From Pseudomonas fluorescens (GTDB lineage: Bacteria; Pseudomonadota; Gammaproteobacteria; Pseudomonadales; Pseudomonadaceae), in assembly GCF_040448305.1 (NCBI RefSeq), contig NZ_CP148752.1:5247501-5311500 (forward strand): DNA of 64,000 nucleotides, written 5' to 3'. Numbering within the stretch: the first letter of the stretch is position 1; each line of letters starts with the position of its first letter. Made by a program: the position numbers and the translations under genes. Positions 43,313 through 51,689 of this stretch are shown here, piece after piece. Below the pieces are notes generated by a model that was not told the DNA's origin, did not search any database, and was given only the letters and a program-made list of their open reading frames with translations.

Positions 43313-46207
43313 ATGCAAACCGACACAACTCGCGAGAACCCGCAGGGCACCTTGCCGCAGGCCGCTGATTCGAATTCGGATCTGTCCGCCACCGCGCCTG
43401 GCCAACTGCGCGTGATCAAGCGTAACGGCACTGTCGTTCCCTACACCGATGACAAAATCACCGTCGCCATCACCAAAGCGTTCCTCGCAGTTGAAGGCGG
43501 CACCGCTGCTGCCTCGTCGCGAATCCACGACACCGTTGCCCGCCTGACCGAACAGGTCACCGCGACCTTCAAGCGTCGCATGCCATCGGGCGGCACCATC
43601 CACATCGAAGAAATCCAGGACCAGGTCGAACTGGCCCTGATGCGTGCCGGCGAGCAGAAAGTCGCTCGCGACTACGTGATCTACCGTGACGGTCGTTCGA
43701 AAGAACGCGCCGCCCACGCACCGGCCGAAGAAGCGGTCAATGCTCACCCGTCGATCCGCATCACCCGCGCCGACGGCACCTTTGCTCCTCTGGACATGGG
43801 CCGCCTGAACACCATCGTCACCGAAGCGTGCGAAGGCCTGGAAGAAGTCGACGGCGACCTGATCCAGCGCGAAACCCTGAAGAATCTGTACGACGGCGTG
43901 GCCCTGAACGACGTCAACACCGCCCTGGTGATGACTGCCCGTACCCTGGTTGAACGCGAGCCGAACTACTCGTTCGTGACCGCGCGCCTGCTGATGGACA
44001 CCCTGCGCGGCGAAGGCCTGGGCTTCCTCGGTGTGGCCGAGAGCGCCACTCACCACGAAATGGCCGACCTGTACGCCAAGGCGCTGCCGGCCTACGTCGC
44101 CAAAGGTATCGAGTTCGAACTGCTGAACCCTGTGCTGGCCGAATTCGACCTGGAAAAACTGGGCAAGGCGATCAACCACGAGCGCGACCAGCAATTCACC
44201 TACCTGGGCCTGCAAACCCTGTACGACCGTTACTTCATCCACAAGGATGGCGTGCGTTTCGAACTGCCGCAGATCTTCTTCATGCGTGTAGCCATGGGCC
44301 TGGCGATCGAAGAGAAAGCCCGTGAAGACCGTGCCATCGAGTTCTACAACCTGTTGTCGTCCTTCGACTACATGGCATCGACCCCGACCCTGTTCAACGC
44401 CGGTACCCTGCGTCCACAGCTGTCGAGCTGCTACCTGACCACCGTGCCGGATGACCTGTCGGGCATCTACCACGCGATCCACGACAACGCCATGCTGTCG
44501 AAATTCGCTGGCGGCCTGGGCAACGACTGGACCCCGGTTCGTGCGCTGGGTTCGTACATCAAGGGCACCAACGGCAAGTCCCAGGGCGTCGTGCCGTTCC
44601 TGAAAGTAGTGAACGACACCGCCGTAGCGGTTAACCAGGGCGGCAAGCGCAAAGGCGCTGTGTGTGCCTACCTGGAAACCTGGCACATGGACATCGAAGA
44701 GTTCATCGAACTCCGTAAGAACACCGGTGATGACCGTCGTCGTACCCACGACATGAACACTGCCAACTGGATCCCTGACCTGTTCATGAAGCGCGTCTTC
44801 GATGACGGCAAGTGGACCCTGTTCTCGCCGTCCGAAGTACCGGACCTGCACGACCTGACCGGCAAGGCCTTCGAAGAGCGCTACGAGTACTACGAAGCCC
44901 TGACCGAGTACCCGGGCAAGGTCAAGCTGTTCAAGACCATCCAGGCCAAAGACCTGTGGCGCAAGATGCTGTCCATGCTGTTCGAAACCGGCCACCCATG
45001 GCTGACCTTCAAGGACCCGTGCAACCTGCGCAGCCCGCAGCAACACGTGGGCGTGGTCCACAGCTCGAACCTGTGCACCGAGATCACCTTGAACACCAAC
45101 AAGGACGAGATCGCCGTTTGCAACCTGGGCTCGATCAACCTGCCGAACCACATCGTCGACGGCAAGCTGGACACCGCCAAGCTGCAACGCACCGTGAACA
45201 CCGCCGTGCGCATGCTCGATAACGTGATCGACATCAACTACTACTCGGTGCCGCAAGCGAAGAACTCCAACTTCAAGCACCGTCCGGTCGGCCTGGGCAT
45301 CATGGGCTTCCAGGACGCGCTGTACCTGCAGCACATCCCTTACGGTTCCATTGCAGCCGTCGAGTTCGCCGACAAGTCGATGGAAGCGGTCAGCTACTAC
45401 GCGATCCAGGCTTCCTGCGACCTGGCCGACGAGCGCGGCGCCTACGAGACCTTCCAGGGTTCGCTGTGGTCCAAAGGCATCCTGCCGCTGGATTCGCAAC
45501 AGATCCTGATCGAGTCCCGTGGCCAGAAGTACATCGATGTCGACCTGAACGAATCCCTGGACTGGGCACCGGTTCGCGCCCGTGTACAGAAAGGCATCCG
45601 TAACTCGAACATCATGGCCATCGCACCGACCGCGACCATCGCCAACATCACTGGCGTATCGCAGTCGATCGAACCGACCTACCAGAACCTGTATGTGAAA
45701 TCGAACCTGTCGGGCGAATTCACCGTGATCAACCCGTACCTGGTTCGCGACCTGAAGGCTCGCGGTCTGTGGGACTCGGTCATGATCAACGACCTGAAGT
45801 ACTACGACGGTTCGGTGCAGCAGATCGAGCGCATCCCGCAAGAACTCAAAGAGCTCTACGCGACTGCTTTCGAAGTGGACACCAAGTGGATCGTCGACGC
45901 GGCAAGCCGTCGTCAGAAGTGGATCGACCAGGCTCAGTCGCTGAACCTGTACATCGCTGGCGCTTCGGGCAAGAAGCTGGACGTGACCTACCGCATGGCC
46001 TGGTACCGTGGCCTGAAAACCACTTACTACCTCCGTGCCCTGGCCGCGACCAGCACCGAGAAGTCGACCATCAACACCGGTAAGCTGAACGCTGTTTCCA
46101 GCGGCGGCAACCACGGTGACGACTCGGTCCTGGCAGCGCCTGCAGGTCCTGCTCCAGTGCCGAAGGCTTGCGCCATCGACGAGCCGGATTGCGAAGCTTG
46201 CCAATAA
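43313..46207 (+). CDS. nrdA: Class Ia ribonucleotide reductase large subunit
   Basis: 964 residues from the ATG at 43313 (MQTDTTREN), GGAG upstream. Two ATP-cones at the N terminus (about 30-115 and 145-235) as in P. aeruginosa NrdA, then the catalytic barrel with the active-site Cys and NLCTEITLNTN, the PTATIANITG loop, and the C-terminal CxxC pair (DCEACQ) that accepts electrons. It reduces ribonucleoside diphosphates with NrdB; nrdB is not downstream here. Controlled by NrdR and probably DnaA. The antisense 1001-residue frame is a codon-bias artefact. Confidence 0.97.
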   Translation: MQTDTTRENPQGTLPQAADSNSDLSATAPGQLRVIKRNGTVVPYTDDKITVAITKAFLAVEGGTAAASSRIHDTVARLTEQVTATFKRRMPSGGTIHIEEIQDQVELALMRAGEQKVARDYVIYRDGRSKERAAHAPAEEAVNAHPSIRITRADGTFAPLDMGRLNTIVTEACEGLEEVDGDLIQRETLKNLYDGVALNDVNTALVMTARTLVEREPNYSFVTARLLMDTLRGEGLGFLGVAESATHHEMADLYAKALPAYVAKGIEFELLNPVLAEFDLEKLGKAINHERDQQFTYLGLQTLYDRYFIHKDGVRFELPQIFFMRVAMGLAIEEKAREDRAIEFYNLLSSFDYMASTPTLFNAGTLRPQLSSCYLTTVPDDLSGIYHAIHDNAMLSKFAGGLGNDWTPVRALGSYIKGTNGKSQGVVPFLKVVNDTAVAVNQGGKRKGAVCAYLETWHMDIEEFIELRKNTGDDRRRTHDMNTANWIPDLFMKRVFDDGKWTLFSPSEVPDLHDLTGKAFEERYEYYEALTEYPGKVKLFKTIQAKDLWRKMLSMLFETGHPWLTFKDPCNLRSPQQHVGVVHSSNLCTEITLNTNKDEIAVCNLGSINLPNHIVDGKLDTAKLQRTVNTAVRMLDNVIDINYYSVPQAKNSNFKHRPVGLGIMGFQDALYLQHIPYGSIAAVEFADKSMEAVSYYAIQASCDLADERGAYETFQGSLWSKGILPLDSQQILIESRGQKYIDVDLNESLDWAPVRARVQKGIRNSNIMAIAPTATIANITGVSQSIEPTYQNLYVKSNLSGEFTVINPYLVRDLKARGLWDSVMINDLKYYDGSVQQIERIPQELKELYATAFEVDTKWIVDAASRRQKWIDQAQSLNLYIAGASGKKLDVTYRMAWYRGLKTTYYLRALAATSTEKSTINTGKLNAVSSGGNHGDDSVLAAPAGPAPVPKACAIDEPDCEACQ

Positions 46208-46241
46208 GCTGAGCCGGTAAGCGTCGCAAGGCGCTTACTCG

Positions 46242-46275
46242 AAACCCCCGATCAGCCTCTGGCGGGTCGGGGGTT
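46242..46275 (+). terminator. Terminator of nrdA
   Basis: AAACCCCCGA pairs with TCGGGGGTTT, followed by TTTTCTTTT. A second hairpin (GTAAGCG..CGCTTAC, 46217-46238) precedes it. Confidence 0.85.
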
Positions 46276-46309
46276 TTCTTTTGCCTGAAGGATGATGATG
46301 GCCGGACTG

Positions 46310-46402
46310 ACGCCATCGCGAGCAGGCTCGCTCCTACAGTTGATCGTGTTTATCTGGAAAGACCCGGTCCCCTGTAGGAGCGAGCCTGCTCGCGATGAGG
46401 CC
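46310..46402. repeat. Paired REP elements between nrdA and flgE
   Basis: Inverted copy (gccatcgcgagcaggctcgctcctaca) then forward copy (tgtaggagcgagcctgctcgcgat), lying between the nrdA and flgE terminators. Confidence 0.9.
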
Positions 46403-46431
46403 ATCACCTCCAACGCAAAATCTCAGGCCAC

Positions 46432-46456
46432 AAAAAAGCCCCTCTGATGAGGGGCT
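46432..46456 (-). terminator. Terminator of the flgBCDE operon
   Basis: AGCCCCTC-TGAT-GAGGGGCT with a T-run on the minus strand (aaaaaa at 46432). Confidence 0.85.
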
Positions 46457-46478
46457 CCTTGCACAGCACTTTCCAGCA

Positions 46479-47810
46479 TCAAGTCATCTGAATGATGGTC
46501 TGCATGATGGTGCTTTGGGTGGAGATGGTCTTGGCGTTCGCCTGGTAGTTGCTCTGCGCCTTGATCAGGTCGACCAGTTCATTGGTCAGGTTGACGTTGG
46601 ACTCTTCCAGGGAGTTGGAAACGATCGAACCCAGGGTGCCGGTCTCCGGTGCATCGTAGCCCGGGATGCCCGACGCGTAGGTTTCTTTCCAGCTGGTGCC
46701 GCCTACCGGTTGCAGGCCTTGCTCATTGGTGAAGCTGGCCAGGGAAATCTGGCCGATCGGCTTGGTCTGGTTGTTGCTGAAGTTGGCCAGCAGCACACCG
46801 CTGCCGTCGATGGTCAGGTTGGTGATCTGGCCCGTGGCGTAACCGTTCTGCGCCGGAATCGAACGCGCGGTGTCGGCGTTGAACTGGGTGGTGTTGGCCA
46901 TGGCGATGGTCAATCCAGCCGGATCGGCTGCCGCGCCGTTGGCTGTCCAGACGCCATTGGTGACACTGCCCGGGGTCCAGTTGGTGATTTTCAGGTCACT
47001 GCTGATCACCGAAGTCGGTGGCGTGGTTGGCGGCGTAACGGGCGTACTGACCGAAGTCAGTTTGCCGGTGGAGTCGAACGACATGGTCGAAGCAACCGGC
47101 GCGGTAACGGTAGGATCACTGCCATCCGGATTGCGGCCATCGATCAGCGTGTAGGTGTCCCACGTGTTCGCTCCAGTCTTGACCATGTATTGATCCATGG
47201 TGTGCTGGTTACCCTGAGTATCGAAGATCGGGGTACTGAACGACTTGGTAAAGGTCTCGGTCTTGGACGGGTCGAACTTGTTCGCCGCCACTGTCTGGTC
47301 GATCACCGCCGAGGTGGAGTTCAGGTTGATCGTCGACGACACGGTGCTGGTGGATTTCGGCGCCAGGTTGGAGGTGTCGATCCGTAGGTCGGTCAGCACG
47401 CCATTGACGATCTTGCCGTTGGCATCCACACCGTAACCTTGCAGGCGGGCAGTGCCGTCGCTGTTGGTGACGTAGCCTTCCTTGTCGGTCTTGAACGTAC
47501 CGGCACGGGTGTAGGTCAGCGAACCGTTGTTGCTCAGGACGAAGAAACCGTTGCCCTGGATACCCATGTCGAGCACGTTGCCGGTGTTGCTCACGTCACC
47601 CTGGCCGAACTGCTGGGAAACGTTGGCCAGGCGCACGCCGTTACCGACGGTCTTGCTGCCGGTGCCCAGGCGGGTCGCCGAGTACACGTCTTCGAATTCT
47701 GCGCGGGACGATTTGAAACCGGTGGTCGCGACGTTGGCGATGTTGTTGCCGGTCACGTCCAGTTGTTTATTGGCTGCATAGAGACCGCTAAGGCCGATAT
47801 TGAAAGACAT
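46479..47810 (-). CDS. flgE: Flagellar hook protein FlgE
   Basis: 443 residues (ATG at 47810 with AAGGAG; a second ATG three bases upstream is too close to it). Conserved N-terminal FNIGLSGLYAANKQLDVTGNNIANVATTGFKSSRAEF and C-terminal heptad helix (SLEESNVNLTNELVDLIKAQSNYQANAKTISTQ) are the hook-protein ends that polymerise; the middle is Ser/Thr-rich and variable. Last gene of flgBCDE here; flgF does not follow. Confidence 0.95.
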   Translation of the reverse strand: MSFNIGLSGLYAANKQLDVTGNNIANVATTGFKSSRAEFEDVYSATRLGTGSKTVGNGVRLANVSQQFGQGDVSNTGNVLDMGIQGNGFFVLSNNGSLTYTRAGTFKTDKEGYVTNSDGTARLQGYGVDANGKIVNGVLTDLRIDTSNLAPKSTSTVSSTINLNSTSAVIDQTVAANKFDPSKTETFTKSFSTPIFDTQGNQHTMDQYMVKTGANTWDTYTLIDGRNPDGSDPTVTAPVASTMSFDSTGKLTSVSTPVTPPTTPPTSVISSDLKITNWTPGSVTNGVWTANGAAADPAGLTIAMANTTQFNADTARSIPAQNGYATGQITNLTIDGSGVLLANFSNNQTKPIGQISLASFTNEQGLQPVGGTSWKETYASGIPGYDAPETGTLGSIVSNSLEESNVNLTNELVDLIKAQSNYQANAKTISTQSTIMQTIIQMT

Positions 47811-47841
47811 CATCCACTCCTTTGTGCCGTGTTAGTCGGCT

Positions 47842-48564
47842 CTACATACCAATGGTTTGTACTTTGGACAGGGCAACGCTGCCCAGCCCGGCCAGATTGA
47901 GCATCAACTCACCGCCGGTCTGGCTGATGGTCACGCTGTTGACGGTGGCGGGCAGGTTGGTGATCAACGCAACGGACTGGCCATCGATCGTGCTCGTGGC
48001 GCCGAAGGTGTAGGTGCCCGCAGGTACCGTCTCACCCGCATCGTTCTTGCCGTCCCAGATGAAGCTGGCGTTGCCGGCCTTCTGCGAACCCAGGTCGATG
48101 GTGCGCACGGTCTTGCCGTCGGCGTCGGTGATCTTCAGGGTGGCGGACGCCACCGAAGACGGAACCACCACCGTGCCGCTGAGGCTCTTGGTGGTATCGA
48201 CCACGGCCTTGTCGCCCGGCGCGATGACCGAACGCCCCACCAGCGACGACGCCTGCAAGGCCTGGGACGAGTTGTAGTTGCTGGCCAGGCCGCTCACGGT
48301 GCTGTTCAGCGTGGTGATGCCTTCAAGGCTGCTGAACTGCGCCAACTGGGCCACGAACGCGCCGTTGTCCTGGGGCTCCAGCGGGTTCTGGTTTTTCAGC
48401 TGGGTCACCAGCAACTGCAGGAATGCATCCTTGCCCAGGGCCTGGTTGCCCGTGGCGCTGCCGGTTGCCGACGCGAGGCCGTCAGTCGTGGTGTTGGTCT
48501 TGATCGAGGAGTTGGCCAGGATGTCGTTGAGGCTCAAACCACTGGTGGAATCGGTAACACTCAT
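47842..48564 (-). CDS. flgD: Flagellar hook-capping scaffold FlgD
   Basis: 240 residues. The N-terminal LGKDAFLQLLVTQLKNQNPLEPQDNGAFVAQLAQFSSLEGI motif and a C-terminal Ig-like FlgD domain (VRTIDLGSQKAGNASFIWDGKNDAGETVPAGTYTF) identify the hook cap, which is displaced when the hook is complete. Lies between flgC and flgE with short gaps. Confidence 0.96.
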   Translation of the reverse strand: MSVTDSTSGLSLNDILANSSIKTNTTTDGLASATGSATGNQALGKDAFLQLLVTQLKNQNPLEPQDNGAFVAQLAQFSSLEGITTLNSTVSGLASNYNSSQALQASSLVGRSVIAPGDKAVVDTTKSLSGTVVVPSSVASATLKITDADGKTVRTIDLGSQKAGNASFIWDGKNDAGETVPAGTYTFGATSTIDGQSVALITNLPATVNSVTISQTGGELMLNLAGLGSVALSKVQTIGM

Positions 48565-48579
48565 CTGAGTCGCCCCTTA

Positions 48580-49023
48580 TCACTGACCGAGGGTCAGGAC
48601 CTTCTGCATCATGGTTTTGGCGGTGTTCATCATTTCGGCGTTGGTCTGGAACGAACGGCTCGCGGAAATCATGTCGGCCATTTCCTCCACCACGTTGACG
48701 TTCGGGTAGTAGACGTAACCCTTGGCATCGGCCGCCGGATGGTTCGGCTCGTAGCGCGCCTCGAGATTGCTCTGGTCTTCGACCACACCCAGCACCTGCA
48801 CGCCTTGGCCGGCGGCATCCTGGCTCTGGAACAGCGAGTCGCTGCCGCCGCTCTGCCCGCCCTGGAACATGGTGGCGAATACCGGGTGGCGCGCGCGGTA
48901 GGTCTGGTCGATGCTCGACGAGACCGTCTCGGCGTTGGCGATGTTCGAAGCGACGGTGTTCAAGCGCGTGGTCTGCGCACTCATGCCGCTACCGGCAATG
49001 TTGAAAACACTGGATAGAGACAT
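48580..49023 (-). CDS. flgC: Flagellar basal-body rod protein FlgC
   Basis: 147 residues, GGAGAG upstream. N-terminal VFNIAGSGMSAQTTRLNTVASNIANAETVSS and C-terminal PNVNVVEEMADMISASRSFQTNAEMMNTAKTM helices are the rod-protein ends. Component of the proximal rod. Confidence 0.97.
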   Translation of the reverse strand: MSLSSVFNIAGSGMSAQTTRLNTVASNIANAETVSSSIDQTYRARHPVFATMFQGGQSGGSDSLFQSQDAAGQGVQVLGVVEDQSNLEARYEPNHPAADAKGYVYYPNVNVVEEMADMISASRSFQTNAEMMNTAKTMMQKVLTLGQ

Positions 49024-49026
49024 GGC

Positions 49027-49434
49027 TTACTCTCCGCGCAGGGCTGATACCAGCCCTTTGAATTTGCTGTTGAGCAGGGTGAAGCTGGCCTGGAAGCCGA
49101 TCGCGTTTTCCGCGTAGTTCGACTGTTCCAGCTGAGCGTCCACGGTGTTCTGGTCGATCGACGGTTGCATCGGCGTGCGATACAGCAACGACTCGTCGCC
49201 ATTGCCCAGGCCTTCAGCTTCGATGTGACGGCTGTTGGTCATGTTCAAGGCGAAGGTGCCGCTTTTGGTTTTCTCGTTCTGCTCGGCGAGCACTTTCGAG
49301 AAGTCCAGGTCCCGAGCCTTGTAGTTCGGGGTATCGGCGTTGGCGATGTTGTTGGCCAGGACTTCGGCACGCTGGGCGCGGAAGCCCAGGGCTTGTTCGT
49401 GGATACCGAGCGCTTTATCGAAGCTGATGCTCAT
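49027..49434 (-). CDS. flgB: Flagellar basal-body rod protein FlgB
   Basis: 135 residues. LGIHEQALGFRAQRAEVLANNIANADTPNYKARDLDF is the FlgB N-terminal motif; ends with the rod-forming C-terminal helix. First gene of flgBCDE, transcribed from a sigma-54 promoter 45-60 bp upstream. Confidence 0.96.
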   Translation of the reverse strand: MSISFDKALGIHEQALGFRAQRAEVLANNIANADTPNYKARDLDFSKVLAEQNEKTKSGTFALNMTNSRHIEAEGLGNGDESLLYRTPMQPSIDQNTVDAQLEQSNYAENAIGFQASFTLLNSKFKGLVSALRGE

Positions 49435-49477
49435 GTCGGGAAACCTTCGGGTGACCTGATTTTTCGTAGGATCAACT

Positions 49478-49493
49478 TAGCAAGCCCCATGCC
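49478..49493 (-). promoter_or_regulatory. Sigma-54 promoter of flgBCDE
   Basis: Minus strand TGGCATG-GGGC-TTGCT matches the -24/-12 consensus (one change, C to T), about 45 bp upstream of the flgB ATG. Presumably activated by FleR. Confidence 0.75.
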
Positions 49494-49497
49494 AATT

Positions 49498-49523
49498 CAA
49501 AAAAGCCCGGAAACCGGGGCTTT
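49498..49523 (-). terminator. Terminator upstream of flgB
   Basis: On the minus strand AAAGCCCCGG..CCGGGCTTTTTT, which insulates the flgB promoter from upstream transcription. Confidence 0.7.
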
Positions 49524-49548
49524 GCCGGCCATGGCAACGCGGCAATGC

Positions 49549-49590
49549 CAGAAAAGCGGCAACGGTTTTCCGCCGCATGCCGCTTTTCTG
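49549..49590. repeat. Perfect 13-bp inverted repeat
   Basis: CAGAAAAGCGGCA (49549-49561) and TGCCGCTTTTCTG (49578-49590) are exact complements with a 16-base loop; not a REP and no T-run. Confidence 0.8.
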
Positions 49591-49624
49591 CCGCCTCCTC
49601 ACCCTTTCAGAACACCGCCGCCCC

Positions 49625-49716
49625 CTGTGGGAGCGAGCTTGCTCGCGATAGCGGTGTGTCTGGCAAAGCTGAACTCGACTGTCAGGACGCCATCGCGAGC
49701 AGGCTCGCTCCCACAG
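49625..49716. repeat. Paired inverted REP elements
   Basis: tgtgggagcgagcttgctcg and inverted copy ending gctcgctcccacag, between cheR terminator and flgB. Confidence 0.9.
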
Positions 49717-49750
49717 GGGTAGGTGGTACCTGTGAGAAATCATCAGGCAC

Positions 49751-49784
49751 AAAAAAACGGGAGCCCTGAAGGACTCCCGTTTTT
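49751..49784 (-). terminator. Terminator of cheR
   Basis: ACGGGAG-CCCTGAAGGA-CTCCCGT with a T-run on the minus strand. Confidence 0.85.
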
Positions 49785-49800
49785 GATGAAATCAGTCCAA

Positions 49801-50628
49801 TCACTTCGCCTGGTAAATGATCCCCGGGCTGCACTGGACCATCTGGTAATGATCCGGCAAACCGTTCAACGCTTCGGAAGCACCGAGGAACAGGTACCCG
49901 CCCGGCTTCAACGTGCTGTGGATACGCAACAGGATGTCCTTCTTCACCTCGGCGGAGAAGTAGATCAACACGTTGCGGCAGAACACGATGTCGAACTTGC
50001 CGAGGCTCGCGTAGCTGTCCAGCAGGTTGAAGGAACGGAATTCCACACGGCTCTTGATCGGTGCCTTGATCGCCCAGCGCCCCGGCCCTTTCGGGTCGAA
50101 ATAACGCTGCAGGCGCTCGGGCGACAGACCGCGACCGATGGCCAGGCTGTCGTACTCGCCGGTCTTGCAGTTGTTCAGCATGGTGCCGGACAGGTCGGTG
50201 GCAACAATCTGCACACCCATCCTCAGCTGACCCAGGTTGACCCGCTCGAACTCGTCGATGGACATCGACAGCGAATACGGCTCCTGGCCCGACGAGCACG
50301 CCGCCGACCAGATGCGCAGGCGCTGGCCGGGACTGGCCTTGATCGCCTCGGGCAGTACCTTGTTCTTCAAGACTTCAAACGGGTAGGTGTCACGAAACCA
50401 CAGGGTTTCGTTGGTGGTCATGGCATCCACCACCTGCTCGCGCAAACCGCTGCGCGGCTGGGTCTGCATGCGCTGAACCAGCTCACCCAACGACTTGATG
50501 CCTTGCTGTTCCATCAGTTTGTTGAGACGGCTGGAGACCAGGTACTGCTTGTTTTCACCGAGCAAAATGCCACAGGCTTTTTCCAGGAATACCCGGAACT
50601 GTTCGAAATCCAAATTACCCGTAGACAA
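49801..50628 (-). CDS. cheR: Chemotaxis methyltransferase CheR
   Basis: 275 residues from a TTG at 50628 preceded by GAGGCGG. The N-terminal helical domain ends with YLVSSRLNKLMEQQG; the SAM domain has FRDTYPFE, LRIWSAACSSGQEPYSLSM (motif I) and DIVFCRNVLIYFSAEVKKDILLRIH. It methylates chemoreceptor glutamates. Lies 45 bp downstream of cheV in the same direction. Confidence 0.95.
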   Translation of the reverse strand: MSTGNLDFEQFRVFLEKACGILLGENKQYLVSSRLNKLMEQQGIKSLGELVQRMQTQPRSGLREQVVDAMTTNETLWFRDTYPFEVLKNKVLPEAIKASPGQRLRIWSAACSSGQEPYSLSMSIDEFERVNLGQLRMGVQIVATDLSGTMLNNCKTGEYDSLAIGRGLSPERLQRYFDPKGPGRWAIKAPIKSRVEFRSFNLLDSYASLGKFDIVFCRNVLIYFSAEVKKDILLRIHSTLKPGGYLFLGASEALNGLPDHYQMVQCSPGIIYQAK

Positions 50629-50673
50629 TGATGCCGCCTCTTAAATCGTGTTGACTGCCAGGGGTGCGAGCCC

Positions 50674-51606
50674 CTAGCTGATATCTGCTGCTTTGATCCG
50701 GTCGACTACCCGGGATGCCAGGTCATCAGGACGGAACTTGGCCAGGAAGTCATCGGCACCGACCTTCTTGACCATCGCCTGATTGAATACCCCCGACAAC
50801 GAAGTGTGCAGGATGATATGAAGCTTTTGCATGCGCGGGTCGTTGCGGATTTCCGCCGTCAGGGTGTACCCGTCCATCTCCGGCATCTCGATGTCGGAGA
50901 TCATCATCAGGAACTCTTCTTCCGGCTTCTTGCCCTCGTCGACCAGTTTGCGCAGGTAGTCCAGCGCTTGCCGACCGTCGTTCAGCGCCACCACTTCGAC
51001 GCCGACCGTTTGCAGGCAACGCGTGACCTGCTTGCGCGCCACCGATGAGTCGTCGACCGTCAGCACGCGTAACGAAAGCGCCTTGTGCTGGGTTTCGACA
51101 TCCACCACGCCCACGGAAATCGCTTCCGGTGTCGGCGCAACTTCCGCCAGCACCTTCTCGACGTCGATGATTTCGACCAGCTGGTTATCGACCCGCGTCA
51201 CCGCCGTCAGGTAGTGATCGCGCCCGGTGCCCTTGGGCGGCGGATGGATCTCCTCCCAGTTCATGTTGACGATGCGCTCCACCGAGCGGACCAGGAAACC
51301 CTGGGTCTTGGTGTTGTACTCCGTGATGATCACGAACGGATTGTGCTTGTCCTTCAACGCACCGGAGCCAGTCGCCATCGCCAGATCAAGGATCGGGATG
51401 GTCGCCCCCCGGATGTTCGCCACGCCGCACACGACAGGACTGGACTTGGGCATCAGCGTCAGTTTGGGGCATTGCAGCACCTCCCGAACCTTGAACACGT
51501 TGATCCCGTACAGCTGCTGGCCGTCGAGACGGAACAACAACAGCTCAAGGCGATTCTGCCCCACCAGTTGCGTGCGCTGGTTTACCGAATCCATTACACC
51601 AGCCAT
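50674..51606 (-). CDS. cheV: Chemotaxis adaptor CheV (CheW-receiver)
   Basis: 310 residues from the ATG at 51606 with AGGAG upstream. An N-terminal CheW domain (about 20-165, ELLLFRLDGQQLYGINVFKVREVLQ, VCGVANIRGATIPILDLA) and a C-terminal receiver with VLTVDDSSVARKQV, MISDIEMPEMDGYTL (phospho-acceptor) and HTSLSGVFNQAMVKKVGADDFLAKF. It couples receptors to CheA and may buffer phosphate. Followed by cheR; divergent from flgA. Confidence 0.95.
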   Translation of the reverse strand: MAGVMDSVNQRTQLVGQNRLELLLFRLDGQQLYGINVFKVREVLQCPKLTLMPKSSPVVCGVANIRGATIPILDLAMATGSGALKDKHNPFVIITEYNTKTQGFLVRSVERIVNMNWEEIHPPPKGTGRDHYLTAVTRVDNQLVEIIDVEKVLAEVAPTPEAISVGVVDVETQHKALSLRVLTVDDSSVARKQVTRCLQTVGVEVVALNDGRQALDYLRKLVDEGKKPEEEFLMMISDIEMPEMDGYTLTAEIRNDPRMQKLHIILHTSLSGVFNQAMVKKVGADDFLAKFRPDDLASRVVDRIKAADIS

Positions 51607-51661
51607 GCCCAGACTCCTACACCAACGCCAAGTGTTGTTGCGACGCGCCTTCATCACTAAA

Positions 51662-51677
51662 CGGCACGGCGCTTGCT
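51662..51677 (+). promoter_or_regulatory. Sigma-54 promoter of flgA
   Basis: CGGCACG-GCGC-TTGCT fits the -24/-12 consensus with correct GG/GC spacing. It predicts a transcript start near 51688, two bases before the annotated flgA ATG. Confidence 0.75.
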
Positions 51678-51689
51678 TTTTTAATCGTT

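Noticed and set aside
43199..46204. A 1001-codon frame antisense to nrdA
   Set aside because: Produced by nrdA codon bias (no stops on the opposite strand); composition is unlike any protein family and nrdA itself is unmistakable.
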